Notes: a model not told the origin generated them from the sequence alone. Shown: positions 29,872 to 42,040, counted from the stretch's first letter. The stretch is 64,000 nt of DNA from Candidatus Minthosoma caballi (GCA_018064505.1 JAGHVC010000108.1:1-64000); one strand, 5' to 3'. Program-made: numbers and translations.

Positions 29872-32800
29872 ATGAAAAAACTTTTTACCTTAGCTACAGC
29901 GCTCATTACATTCTTGAGCGTAAGCGCTCAGGCTCCAGCTAACTGGAAGGTTGGTGATGATGTAGCAGCCGAGTTAGGTCTTGGCGACTGCTCAGGAGCT
30001 TTTGAGTTCTCTGGCACAGCTACTCCTAATGATTACGGAGCAAGTGATGTGAAGGACTTCGGAACTTACTGGAAGGGTGATCTTCACCCTAACGAATACG
30101 GTGGTATAGACGAAGTTCACATGTTGGGCTACTACAATGCAGATTGTTTCGACATCTATCAGGTGGTTAAGATCCCTGCAGGTCAGTACACTCTGAAGGT
30201 TCAGTCACATTATCGTGAAGGAACTCCAGCCAACAGCTTCGTAAGCTATTTCAACGGCACACCTAAGAAAAATGCATTCTTCTATGCAAGTGTCCTTCCT
30301 GACAACAATCCTAATTCTGAGCCAGTACGCTCAATAGAAAAAGCTATCTGCTCTATTGCTTCTTCTGGCATTACAGAACAGCTTTACACAAACCCAGATG
30401 TTTCTTGGCAGAATGACGCAAGATCAGCGAAGCAGGTTGGTGCAGACGGAAATGATGTGTATTATTATGCACCTTGCTGTGTAAAGGGTGTAGCTACTTA
30501 CTTTGCTGCTGGATGCTACTGGAACGAATTTAACATGGTTCTTGTAGAAGATGCTTATGTTCGTATCGGTTTGAAGAAGATTGCAAAGATTTCTGAAGAC
30601 TCATTCCCATTCGGCAACCTTCAGGTGATCTATCAAGGTGAGGCAGGTGAAGCTGCTCAGCTTGAAAGCGCAAAGGAAGACTGCCGCAAGTCACTTTCTG
30701 AACTTGAGAAATATTGGGCAGACATGGATGCTGCTGGCTTCGAAGGTTTGGCAGGCAACATCTCAGACTTGCTTATGGGCTTCAATGATGCTATTGATGA
30801 CGCTAATTCTGTTGCAGAGGTAGATGCAGTATCTGCAGAAATCACAAAGACAACAGCTGGATATACAGACATTTATAAGACAGCTAAGGAGCTTGACGAA
30901 CTCATGCAGTTTGCAAAGGACCTTATGGTTTCAAGTGATTTCCCTGGCAAGGCTGCATACACAGCTGCAGTTGATAAAGCAGTAGCTGATGCAAAGACTA
31001 GTGATGTAGATAAGCTTGGTGATGATCCATCTGTTTACTTCAAGGGAATCTACAATGAGCTTTCAACAGCTCGTGCTGACTACCTTAACTCACAGGAGCC
31101 AGACGAAAAGGGTGCTAAGGACTTCTCAGGTCTTATCAAGAACCCTTGGTTTGTAAATGCAGAATACACTCCAACTCAGAATGAGGATGGAACTTGGACA
31201 CTCAAGGAAGGCGGATGGGCCGACTGGGGTAGCATTAGTGGACAGTTTGGTTCACCAAAGAATTATGCTGACATTGACATCAGCGCTCGTGAAGGCCTTG
31301 AAGACATCTGCTCAAAGGTCGTTCTCAGTGGTGACGACAAGGTAACTAACCAGTGGTATAAGCTTCTCGTTAAGCAGAGCGGTTGGTCAGCAGGTGTTCA
31401 GCTTATGTATCAGGGCGGTCTTGTTGGTGTATCTCAGGGTTGGTGCGACGGTTTCGATGGTTATGAAGGCGTAGCACAGCAGCTTGTAGGTCTTCCAAAT
31501 GGATACTATAGCCTCAAGGGTCTTGTTCGTGGTGAAGGCACAAGTGCAAATATCACATGGAATGATGACAAAGTTCCTCCTTACCACAACATTTTCGCAC
31601 AGAACTCAGAAGAAGTTTGTGTAAGATCAATGGTTGGTCGCACAGACAAGTATTATTCTCCAGCTTACGGTTGGTACGAGTGGAATCCAAATGTATGGCA
31701 GGAGCATGAGACAAGCATCATCGCAATCAATGATGGTAAGCTTCTCATTGGTGGCCAGAGTAGTATGATTTCTAACTTCACTGGTTTCCGTCTCTACTTC
31801 TACGGCGAACAGCTTGACTTCACAGCTAAGCTTCAGGAATATCTCGACAAGATTGCTCCAGAATTGGAAGAGCTCTCATTCGAAGGTGACAAGAAGACTG
31901 TTAAGGCTATTCTTGATCAGATTAAGTTACCTATCGCTGACAAGGATGCATACGAAGTTGCATTCGGCTATTACAACGAGGCAAAGAGAGAGCTCGATGC
32001 TGCACTTGCTGGCGAAAAGAGCTACACAGCAGCTAATACATTTAGCGAACTCCTCGACAAGTATGAATTTGTTATGCCAGCATTCGTATATGCTAGCAAT
32101 TTTGGCAGCAATGAATCTGACACTTATGAAAGTGTAGCAGAACTCAACGCAACAGCTGCGGCATACAGCGACTACTGCGAAGTTTATGACAAGGCAGTTG
32201 CCCTCAACGATGCTGTTGTAAATGAAATCATCAAGAAGCAGACTGCTGAACTCTCTGCAGAGATGAAGTCAAAGGAGACTATCTACAAGTATCTTGACAA
32301 CCTCGCTGTTCCTTACAATGTTGCAGTTCTCGCATCTCTTGGTGCTGCTGAGGCTACAGAAGCTGCTCCTGCAGATGTAACTTCTCTCTTGATCAACCCT
32401 TCATTCTCTGAAGGCCCAACTAAGGGATGGACAGGTGAGACTCCTACAGACAATGAGTTCGCATTCAACTCTGAAGGCAAGAAGACAAATGCAGAGCTCT
32501 GGAACAAGGGCGCATTCACTCTTTCTCAGAAGCTTGTTGGTCTCCCAGCTGGTACTTACGAACTCCGTGTTAAGGCTATCTATCGTGACGGCACTTCTGT
32601 AACTCAGGAACTTGTTGACGCTTACAACGCAGCTGGCAACGAAGAGAACTGGGCTAACCACAATGCACAGATCTTCGCTAAGGCAAGCGACGAAAACGAT
32701 CAGTTCTCATACATCAAGGCTATTGAGTCTATCAAGGCTACAGAGACTTCATTCCGTTCAGTAGGAACTGCTTGGGACTATGAGGAAGATGCTGAAGGCA

Positions 32801-33252
32801 ATGAAACTTGGTTCCCAACAAAGATTACAGCTATCGAGGGTGAACCTGAAGATGTTCAGACTGCAGATTATACATTTGTAGCAGAAGGTGCTTACCCAAT
32901 GGACACTAAGGTTGGCGACTACTACTATGCTGCTTCAATGCAGGGCTTCTACCAGTGGTGTGTTAAGTACCCAGAGCAGATTACTAACAGCGTGAAGATC
33001 ACTATCGCAACAGGTGACGAGCTTGAGGTTGGTATTCGCAAGACTGCTGCAATCAGCCAGGACTGGGTTATCTTCGACGACTTCGAACTCCTCTACCTCT
33101 CAGGTGACACATTCAAGGAGGTTGTTACTGGTGTATCAGAGGTTAAGACAGCTACAAGCAATGGCGTTATCTACAATGTTGCTGGCCAGCGTCTCAACTC
33201 ACTCCAGAAGGGTATCAACATCGTTGACGGTAAGAAGATCTATGTAAAGTAA
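29872..33252 (+). CDS. Large secreted three-module protein (paralogue of 51224-54535) with sorting-type tail
   Basis: Signal peptide; three motifs QVVKIPAGQYTLKVQSHYREG / QQLVGLPNGYYSLKGLVRGEG / QKLVGLPAGTYELRVKAIYRDG; tail YNVAGQRLNSLQKGINIVDGKKIYVK. Confidence 0.75.
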   Translation: MKKLFTLATALITFLSVSAQAPANWKVGDDVAAELGLGDCSGAFEFSGTATPNDYGASDVKDFGTYWKGDLHPNEYGGIDEVHMLGYYNADCFDIYQVVKIPAGQYTLKVQSHYREGTPANSFVSYFNGTPKKNAFFYASVLPDNNPNSEPVRSIEKAICSIASSGITEQLYTNPDVSWQNDARSAKQVGADGNDVYYYAPCCVKGVATYFAAGCYWNEFNMVLVEDAYVRIGLKKIAKISEDSFPFGNLQVIYQGEAGEAAQLESAKEDCRKSLSELEKYWADMDAAGFEGLAGNISDLLMGFNDAIDDANSVAEVDAVSAEITKTTAGYTDIYKTAKELDELMQFAKDLMVSSDFPGKAAYTAAVDKAVADAKTSDVDKLGDDPSVYFKGIYNELSTARADYLNSQEPDEKGAKDFSGLIKNPWFVNAEYTPTQNEDGTWTLKEGGWADWGSISGQFGSPKNYADIDISAREGLEDICSKVVLSGDDKVTNQWYKLLVKQSGWSAGVQLMYQGGLVGVSQGWCDGFDGYEGVAQQLVGLPNGYYSLKGLVRGEGTSANITWNDDKVPPYHNIFAQNSEEVCVRSMVGRTDKYYSPAYGWYEWNPNVWQEHETSIIAINDGKLLIGGQSSMISNFTGFRLYFYGEQLDFTAKLQEYLDKIAPELEELSFEGDKKTVKAILDQIKLPIADKDAYEVAFGYYNEAKRELDAALAGEKSYTAANTFSELLDKYEFVMPAFVYASNFGSNESDTYESVAELNATAAAYSDYCEVYDKAVALNDAVVNEIIKKQTAELSAEMKSKETIYKYLDNLAVPYNVAVLASLGAAEATEAAPADVTSLLINPSFSEGPTKGWTGETPTDNEFAFNSEGKKTNAELWNKGAFTLSQKLVGLPAGTYELRVKAIYRDGTSVTQELVDAYNAAGNEENWANHNAQIFAKASDENDQFSYIKAIESIKATETSFRSVGTAWDYEEDAEGNETWFPTKITAIEGEPEDVQTADYTFVAEGAYPMDTKVGDYYYAASMQGFYQWCVKYPEQITNSVKITIATGDELEVGIRKTAAISQDWVIFDDFELLYLSGDTFKEVVTGVSEVKTATSNGVIYNVAGQRLNSLQKGINIVDGKKIYVK

Positions 33253-33286
33253 TCATAGGTTTCAGAAACTGAAATATCACAATAAG

Positions 33287-33320
33287 GAGGGCGATTGGCA
33301 TTTGCCAGTCGCCCTTTTTC
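33287..33320 (+). terminator. Rho-independent terminator
   Basis: GGGCGATTGGC-attt-GCCAGTCGCCCTTTTT. Confidence 0.85.
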
Positions 33321-33495
33321 TAACTCTTTGTTAATGAGTTTGTTCTTGGGGCAATAAATTGTTATTTTTTTTGCTGTTTTGTGTTAAACCAAAGGCTTGT
33401 TTTGAAGTCTAAAAGTGTAGCCAAAAAACCTAACTCTGAGAAACGAATCCTATTATATGTAAGGTACTATAACCAATAACTAATTAATAATTTAA

Positions 33496-35661
<2,166 letters not shown>

Positions 35662-35665
35662 TAAT

Positions 35666-35753
35666 AAACACAGAGGACACTGAGGACTCAGAGTTATGTG
35701 TTGATTCAAATGAGAAAATAAAACTCTGAGTCCTCTGAGAACTCTGAGTTTAA
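35666..35753. repeat. CTCTGAG-type palindromic repeat, copy 1
   Basis: cacagaggacactgaGGACTCAGAGTT...AACTCTGAGTCCTCtgagaactctgagttt. Confidence 0.7.
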
Positions 35754-35794
35754 ATTTCATACAGGTTACTAAATATAATTGTATCAATAAGTCA

Positions 35795-35848
35795 AAGAAC
35801 GCTTGCTTTTGCAATTTCGGGTGCAAAGGTAAGCGTTCTTTTTTTTGT
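35795..35848 (+). terminator. Rho-independent terminator
   Basis: AAGAACGCTT (35795-35804) / AAGCGTTCTT (35831-35840) followed by a T tract. Confidence 0.8.
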
Positions 35849-35851
35849 CGG

Positions 35852-35930
35852 AATGCGTTTCGATGCGATTCGATGCGTTTCGATGCGATAAAGTTGAAAA
35901 ACTTTCTAAGAGTTGAAAAAACTTCCTAAG
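35852..35930. repeat. Two short tandem repeats: 10-bp ATGCGWTTCG x4, then a ~19-20-bp duplication
   Basis: atgcgtttcg-atgcgattcg-atgcgtttcg-atgcgataaa; gttgaaaaactttctaaga-gttgaaaaaacttcctaag. Confidence 0.85.
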
Positions 35931-35953
35931 ATTTATCTTATCAACGCCATAAC

Positions 35954-37081
35954 TTACTTTCTTAATATCTTTTTGCCATCCTTGATCACGATGCCTCGGT
36001 AAGCAGGAGATACTGGGAGACCAGTGAGAGAGTAAGCGTTTGAATCTCTGTGAGGTAGAGTGGTGTTGATGATTGAGGTCTCTTCTTCTGTGTTGAAAAG
36101 GTCAGAAAGAGTGAAGGCCTTGATTCCAGATGTTGTTGGGATGAGTAGATAGCAGCGGTTTGCCGCATTAGTAATGCTGGTGCCATCTGCTGTTTGCCAA
36201 TAGAAACCAAGGTTATCTCCATAGGAATCGTAGGAGAATTTGTAATAGCTGCCTTCACCTGAAATAGTTTCAATATTTGAGGTGCCATGAAGTAGATTGC
36301 CAGAAATAGGATTTTCATCAGTTGTTCCATAAGACAGCTTATAAGTGCCATTGCTACCTTTTATTAATAGTGCTTCATGTGCTGGTACTATTGAGTTTTG
36401 AGGATAGCTCGCTGTCAATTGTATTTCTTTGTCGTTGTTGACAGCCTCAATTGTGTATCCAGTGAGTCCGTCGGGCATTACATAAGGATATTCGCTATAA
36501 AATGTTGCGTAGTCATGTGAAATGGAAATAAAAGGTGATGTATAGTAAGCAACTTTTGATACAACAACATACCCATTATTAGTTTCTTTGTTGTTGCAAT
36601 CAAACACAAGTTTATAGTATTGATTACTTTTTGCTGAGGGTATAGAGAATTCCAGCTCACCGCTAGAGATATTCTCCTTCTTGTATTCAGTCAATCCTTC
36701 TGAAAAGTCTTTGTCCTCTGAGATTATAAGTGAAATAGAATTGACGGCTTTTGTTGATATTTCTGTGATGTTAACTTTTACCTTTACAATAGCTTTATCT
36801 ATTGGGGATGTAGTTAATATGTATGAAGAACTACTAGATGCTTTTTTACCGCATTTTATGTAAGTCCAAGTCGAACTGTTTTGGTAATTATTAAAATTCT
36901 TTATTTCCCATGTGAAATCATCAATAGATGCTTCCCATGTGTGAGAATAATCATTAAATGTAATATTACTTGATTGGCTTGGGAAAGTCAAAACCTTATA
37001 AACCTGTTCCTGGGCTCCCACGCCCATTCCCCACATCATCACCAATGCAAGGACGGCAATTCTTAATTTCTCATTTTTCAT
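35954..37081 (-). CDS. Secreted protein of unknown function with sorting-type tail
   Basis: Signal peptide; tail YSLTGLPVSPAYRGIVIKDGKKILRK. Confidence 0.7.
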   Translation of the reverse strand: MKNEKLRIAVLALVMMWGMGVGAQEQVYKVLTFPSQSSNITFNDYSHTWEASIDDFTWEIKNFNNYQNSSTWTYIKCGKKASSSSSYILTTSPIDKAIVKVKVNITEISTKAVNSISLIISEDKDFSEGLTEYKKENISSGELEFSIPSAKSNQYYKLVFDCNNKETNNGYVVVSKVAYYTSPFISISHDYATFYSEYPYVMPDGLTGYTIEAVNNDKEIQLTASYPQNSIVPAHEALLIKGSNGTYKLSYGTTDENPISGNLLHGTSNIETISGEGSYYKFSYDSYGDNLGFYWQTADGTSITNAANRCYLLIPTTSGIKAFTLSDLFNTEEETSIINTTLPHRDSNAYSLTGLPVSPAYRGIVIKDGKKILRK

Positions 37082-37150
37082 TCTTCACTCCTCATTTATT
37101 TATCCATTCCTCATTTTTCACTTTTCATTATTCATTTCTCACTCTCCCTC

Positions 37151-40100
37151 TCATCCCCCAACTCCAACGCCAAGGTCAATCAGTTTCTCCATGTTCTTCT
37201 TGCCATGCTTTGAGTTGAGGTCGCAGTCCATGTTGCGGCATTTCTTGAACTGGCCCTTGATTTCGTCGCTCACGAGTTCAACGCAATCGACAGTGATGGC
37301 CTCATCTGTCACAACTCGCTTGCCCACTCCGAGCATGTCGCTCTTCTGAAGTCGGTCGAGATCCTGCACTCGCATCACGCCACCGTTGCGAGTGTTCACC
37401 ACCATAAGCAATGAGTCGGTGCGGCTTGCTGTGCTTGCAAACACAACGCGCTGATTTGTAGCGCCATGATACTCGCTATCATATTCCTTCTCAAGCACAT
37501 TGCTTACTGGCACATTCACCGCTGTGCCATCGGCATACACAATCACCACAAATTCGTCGTTCTCATACAGAGGCAGAGAAAGCGGAATATTGCCCATTTG
37601 TCGCTCCGACAGCTGATACTTGCCGCTGCCCAAGAGGTTGATGTATCGCAATGGCAATGAGTCTGTTGTGGCATTGTGATGCAGCATGCTTGTTGCAATC
37701 TGCTCGATGAATGCGCTTGCCTGGACAGTGTCCCACGATGTCACCTTCTTGTCGATGCTCTCCACCACAGTTGTTTCCTTCACCGACACAGCCTGCAAGC
37801 CCTCGTCCAGCATTGTCTGCTTGCGCTCTTCCTCGCTCGCATAGATAGAGTCGCGAATCTTGCGATACTCTTCGTAGCCCTGCTTGTCGTAGCGGTACAC
37901 ACTGTCGCCACGGCGCACGCAGTACTCTCCCTTGAATGGGAATCCTGTAGGAGATTGGTTCACCTTGATGATGCAGACATCATGCTGCGTGTTCTCCTTG
38001 TCGAAGTCGATGTGAACAAGCACATTGGCTGCATGAGGAGAAATCTTGTTGCTTATATATTTGTAAATGAAGCGGATGTACTCTTCCTTGTCGTTGCGGA
38101 AGAGGATGTTGTCCAAGTCGTTCTTCAAGCCCACGCCTTGTCCGTAGCGGTTCACACCGAGATAGATAATACCACCGCGAGTGTTGAGCATCTCGTCCAC
38201 CACCTTGAGGATATTGTCCATCTGTGCCTCTGGGTCGAACTTGTTGGCGGTGCCGGCAAGATAAACGATACTTGTCTTGAACTCGCAGGTCACATCCTCC
38301 ATTGCGCCGTAGTTCTTCAGGTTGCTCTCGTGGCCCTTCAAGTTCAGCAGGTTCTTAATCTGATTATGCACATCGGCAGCCTGACGGTCCAATCCCGACT
38401 GAATCAAGATGTTGTACGACAGTGCCAAACCTGCAATCTCGCTGATTATCTCATCCTCGCCAGCATTTTCCCATGTGTTGCGCAAGTCAATGTTGTGCTC
38501 AGGCTTGCCCAGCCAGCTAATCAGCTGCACCTGATTGAAACGCTTGCGCAGGATGATGTTCTGAGTGAACATTTCTCCGTTCACATTCTCCAGCTCAATC
38601 AGCTTATTCTCGTCAATCACATTGTTGATGGCAAAATAGTTCAGCAGCTCAATCAGGTCCATTCGTCCGTTGTAGAAGCTGCGCTTATCCTCCATGCCAA
38701 GCAGTCTTGCCAAAATGCGTGCCACAGCAAGGTAGTTGTAGCTTGTCAGGTAGTCGTTTTGCAAGATAGCGATGCGATCCACAATCAGCATCAGCTCAAC
38801 CACATGTGAGCGCAGCATGGTAGGCACCGTTGACTTCTCCATCGTAGCCAGCATCTTCTTGCGCTCGTACTCCTTTGCAGTGCAATACTCTGAGTATGCG
38901 GACATTAACCTTGCAAAAGCCTCGCTCGGAGTGAACACTTTCTGCGCAGGCTCCAGATCGACAAATGCCAATTTCATTGAGTGATAGTCGTCGTCGAATC
39001 CGCTGTATGCAGCAGTAAGCCTTGTGTTCTTCTCAAGCTTTTCTGACAGCATGACCGTCATAGGGAATCCCTCAAAGCTAATGCCACGCTGCATGCCGAA
39101 GTCAGCCAGATAGCTGTCGCCCACAGAACAAGAAAACTCTCTGCCTTCCCACACGCTCTCCTTGATGAACTCGTCAATTCCGTCCTTCAGGCTCATGTGG
39201 TAAGTGCCGTCATCATCCACGCTATCTACCTTCGCCATGAACTTAAGCTTATATCCGTAGGCATCGCAGAAGTTGCGAGCAAACGCATGGTTCAGGTAGC
39301 TCACAATGTCCGCAAGGTCGATGTATGCCTCGCCCCTGATGTTCTTGTCCAGGATGGTGCACACAAAGCAGTCGTTCTCGCTGTCCACAGCCTTGTCTAT
39401 CGTGATCATTGTCTCGTCGCCCTCAGCCAGGAACTGTCTCACATGCTTCTGCGGCTCCACCTTTGCATGCTCGCTGAACAGCAAGTTCTCGATGTCGCGC
39501 CACATATTCTTATATGGCAGAATATCAGTCGTGTTCAGGCTGTCAGTGCTCACTTTGTCGTTCACTCTCACCTCAATGTTGTTCCAAGGCAAGAGTCCCT
39601 CAGGCAGAGCATTGCGAGTGTTGGCGTTCACCTCCGTTGGCAGCAGCTGAATCCTGTCCTTTGCAATCTGCAAGCGCACATTGTTGTTCTCAAACTTCCA
39701 CTCAGCGTCACACTCCTCCAGCTCTCTGTTGCTCATCTCGCTGTTCAGGTAGCTCGCAATCAGATCCACAGCCTTAGAGCGGTAGAGCGAATACATAGGA
39801 ATGCCGAAAGATGTCTGTCCGAGCAAGAACTCATAGGCTCTGCCAAACATTGGCATACTCTTGCCCAGAGCCTTATAGCTTGCATATCTATACAAGCGCG
39901 CAGTGCTCAGATTGCGGTCAAAAACATTGTCGTCATTCTCGTCGCCCAGCGTCAGCTGCACCACCAACGCTCTCATTGTGTTGTCGATAGCCGACGAGTT
40001 GCCAGCCAGTGAGCTCAGTTTGTCGTCAGTGCTCTGAATGTAGCGATCCAGCGCACGAATCATGACCGTGCGGAAAGGATACTGCTTCCAGATCTCTATT

Positions 40101-40630
40101 TGTCGAGTGAAGATGATAGAGAATAACTCCTCGATGCTGAACTCCATCAGTTCAGGTTTCAGCACAAACAGACACATCATGATGTTGATGTGCTTATGAG
40201 GATGATACACAAAGCCAGATTTCTTCAGCTTTGCAAATAAATCATTTATGTAAGCTTTCGAACCCATCTCAGGGTTCTCCGTGTCATTTAAAGTCAGCTC
40301 CTTGGCCTGTATATAATAGCTTGTGTATTCTGCAATTAGTGTAAGTCGTTCTTGGAATGAGTTGCGTAGTTGAATATCATTGTCATAAAAATTGAGGAAC
40401 TCCGAGTTCTCCAGCAGTTCTATGCACCTTCGCTTAATCTGCTCAAAATCTGTGGTTACGCTTGCGAATCGCGAAATCCATTCTTGGCAGTCGAGCTCAA
40501 AAGTCTCCGCGTCCGTGTTAAGCAAAAGAGTCATAAAACCGTCCTTGTCCCAGGACTCAGGCATCAGATACTGCCTCAGGTATTCCTCGCCGCTATTCGC
40601 CACGATTATTCTCTCAACTTCATCATTCAT
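37151..40630 (-). CDS. Large cytoplasmic protein with AlbA_2/Schlafen-type putative nucleic-acid-binding domain
   Basis: VTCEFKTSIVYL...QMDNILKVVDEMLNTRGGIIYLGVNRYGQGVGLKNDL, followed by a divergent C-terminal region; no signal peptide. Confidence 0.75.
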   Translation of the reverse strand: MNDEVERIIVANSGEEYLRQYLMPESWDKDGFMTLLLNTDAETFELDCQEWISRFASVTTDFEQIKRRCIELLENSEFLNFYDNDIQLRNSFQERLTLIAEYTSYYIQAKELTLNDTENPEMGSKAYINDLFAKLKKSGFVYHPHKHINIMMCLFVLKPELMEFSIEELFSIIFTRQIEIWKQYPFRTVMIRALDRYIQSTDDKLSSLAGNSSAIDNTMRALVVQLTLGDENDDNVFDRNLSTARLYRYASYKALGKSMPMFGRAYEFLLGQTSFGIPMYSLYRSKAVDLIASYLNSEMSNRELEECDAEWKFENNNVRLQIAKDRIQLLPTEVNANTRNALPEGLLPWNNIEVRVNDKVSTDSLNTTDILPYKNMWRDIENLLFSEHAKVEPQKHVRQFLAEGDETMITIDKAVDSENDCFVCTILDKNIRGEAYIDLADIVSYLNHAFARNFCDAYGYKLKFMAKVDSVDDDGTYHMSLKDGIDEFIKESVWEGREFSCSVGDSYLADFGMQRGISFEGFPMTVMLSEKLEKNTRLTAAYSGFDDDYHSMKLAFVDLEPAQKVFTPSEAFARLMSAYSEYCTAKEYERKKMLATMEKSTVPTMLRSHVVELMLIVDRIAILQNDYLTSYNYLAVARILARLLGMEDKRSFYNGRMDLIELLNYFAINNVIDENKLIELENVNGEMFTQNIILRKRFNQVQLISWLGKPEHNIDLRNTWENAGEDEIISEIAGLALSYNILIQSGLDRQAADVHNQIKNLLNLKGHESNLKNYGAMEDVTCEFKTSIVYLAGTANKFDPEAQMDNILKVVDEMLNTRGGIIYLGVNRYGQGVGLKNDLDNILFRNDKEEYIRFIYKYISNKISPHAANVLVHIDFDKENTQHDVCIIKVNQSPTGFPFKGEYCVRRGDSVYRYDKQGYEEYRKIRDSIYASEEERKQTMLDEGLQAVSVKETTVVESIDKKVTSWDTVQASAFIEQIATSMLHHNATTDSLPLRYINLLGSGKYQLSERQMGNIPLSLPLYENDEFVVIVYADGTAVNVPVSNVLEKEYDSEYHGATNQRVVFASTASRTDSLLMVVNTRNGGVMRVQDLDRLQKSDMLGVGKRVVTDEAITVDCVELVSDEIKGQFKKCRNMDCDLNSKHGKKNMEKLIDLGVGVGG

Positions 40631-40704
40631 AAAATAATCTAAAAAGCTTTAATGATATAAAATCAAGTTAGTAATAAAATATATAAAATTGATAATAAAA
40701 CATG

Positions 40705-40712
40705 CAAAGATA
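40705..40712 (-). promoter_or_regulatory. -7 promoter element TATCTTTG for the 40630 gene
   Basis: caaagata on plus = TATCTTTG on minus, about 75 bp upstream of the start. Confidence 0.5.
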
Positions 40713-40788
40713 ATATTTTCTTGCAACAATCATGCATGAAAACTATAGAAAACTTGGGAAAATAAAAGAAAATAATGCGAAAGTACTG

Positions 40789-40966
40789 CCCACAGAGGCA
40801 CAGAGGAACACAGAGAAACGATAACTGCCATGCGGATAGTGGGAGTTCACGGAGTGCCTGACGGCATTGCTGATGCCATTCCGGATGGCTCTGTGTCCTC
40901 CATGGTCGTGAAGCGACCTCTGTGTTATCCAAAGAAATTCTCTGAGAACTCTGTGTCTCTGTGGGA
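40789..40966. repeat. Composite CTCTGTG-type palindromic repeat, copy 3 (expanded)
   Basis: cCCACAGAGgCACAGAG... / ...CTCTGTGtCTCTGTGGg ends in inverted orientation. Confidence 0.65.
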
Positions 40967-41023
40967 AGTCAAAAATTTATAACATTGCCAATATATTTCA
41001 GTGAGAAAAGCTTGACGCTTCCC

Positions 41024-41746
41024 TCACTTCACCCCTTTCTTCGTGTGCACAATTATAGCCCCATTAGCTCCACGCGATCCATAGATGCCTGCCTCGCGCA
41101 TTACCTCCACATAGTCAACATCATACACGCTGACCATGTCGAGAGTAGAGACAACCACGCCATCGACCACAAAGAGGGGAGTGGTGTCGAGGTTGATGCT
41201 GTTCACGCCACGGATGTTTGCTGTGGCAGGGTCGCCAGGAGCACCCGAGGTGCTGATGTTAAGTCCTGCCACCTTGCCTTGCAACGCAGCCAGAATACTA
41301 GTCTTGCCCGAGCGAATCAGCTCCTCACCGCTGATGCCCCCTCGGCTCGTGGTGCATTCTCTCTGTTTCACAAACCCATAGCCTAAGTCCACAAGTTGCT
41401 CATCCTCACAACATTCCAACTGGTCGGCAAGCTTGATTCTTATGCTCAGTTTCCCATCCACTGGGATGTCGTACATAGTCTTCTTATACCGCAGGTGAAG
41501 AGTGTCCGTAGCTCCAACATTCGTGAGTCCGAAATGCCCTTTCTTATTGCTTATGGCATAGCGTCTCTCATCCTTCACCCAGATGCGCACCCCTTTCATT
41601 GGCAGCCCCATCATGTCGGTGATGATGCCGTTGAAAGGAACATTCTTTGTCGGGTCATCCCCCTGATAGTCAGCATGCATAGGAGTGTGTGCATGCATGC
41701 CAAAGGCGATGCAAAGGAGTAATATTGTGCAGAGAATTTGTTTCAT
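41024..41746 (-). CDS. Barrel-less TonB-dependent receptor plug-domain protein
   Basis: Signal peptide, CarboxypepD_reg-like domain, plug (GKVAGLNISTSGAPGDPATANIRGVNSINLDTTPLFVVDGVVV...YVEVMREAGIYGSRGANGAIIVHTKKGVK) ending at a stop with no barrel. Confidence 0.88.
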   Translation of the reverse strand: MKQILCTILLLCIAFGMHAHTPMHADYQGDDPTKNVPFNGIITDMMGLPMKGVRIWVKDERRYAISNKKGHFGLTNVGATDTLHLRYKKTMYDIPVDGKLSIRIKLADQLECCEDEQLVDLGYGFVKQRECTTSRGGISGEELIRSGKTSILAALQGKVAGLNISTSGAPGDPATANIRGVNSINLDTTPLFVVDGVVVSTLDMVSVYDVDYVEVMREAGIYGSRGANGAIIVHTKKGVK

Positions 41747-42040
41747 GTTGATATTGAGACTTGAGTCATAAAATGGCTCCGCTATATAATCTAACTGACA
41801 ACATGTCGATATATATTAAACATAGGTAAAAATAAGTCTTTGTGTTATCATGCAAATTGTACAACAGAGTTTTGTATTTAGCCTACAAAAGTAATGAAAT
41901 TAATACAGTTCAGCAATAAATAAACAAAAAAAAAGTGGCTCTGTAGTATATTTTGACTGATTTCCTCATACAGAGTAACGGATGTGTCATGTTCATCTTG
42001 AGCACTCTGTGAGTGCCCCTAATACTCCCCCAAACTCTCT

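Noticed and set aside
37676-40012. Long plus-strand ORFs (37676-38809, 39197-40012) opposite the AlbA_2 gene
   Set aside because: Fully antisense to a well-supported 1,159-aa CDS; translations are low-complexity His/Val/Leu-rich with no domain, consistent with reverse-strand codon bias.
37151-40630. Calling the AlbA_2 protein a phage-defence system
   Set aside because: No partner nuclease, methylase or sensor gene is adjacent, and AlbA_2 alone is not diagnostic.
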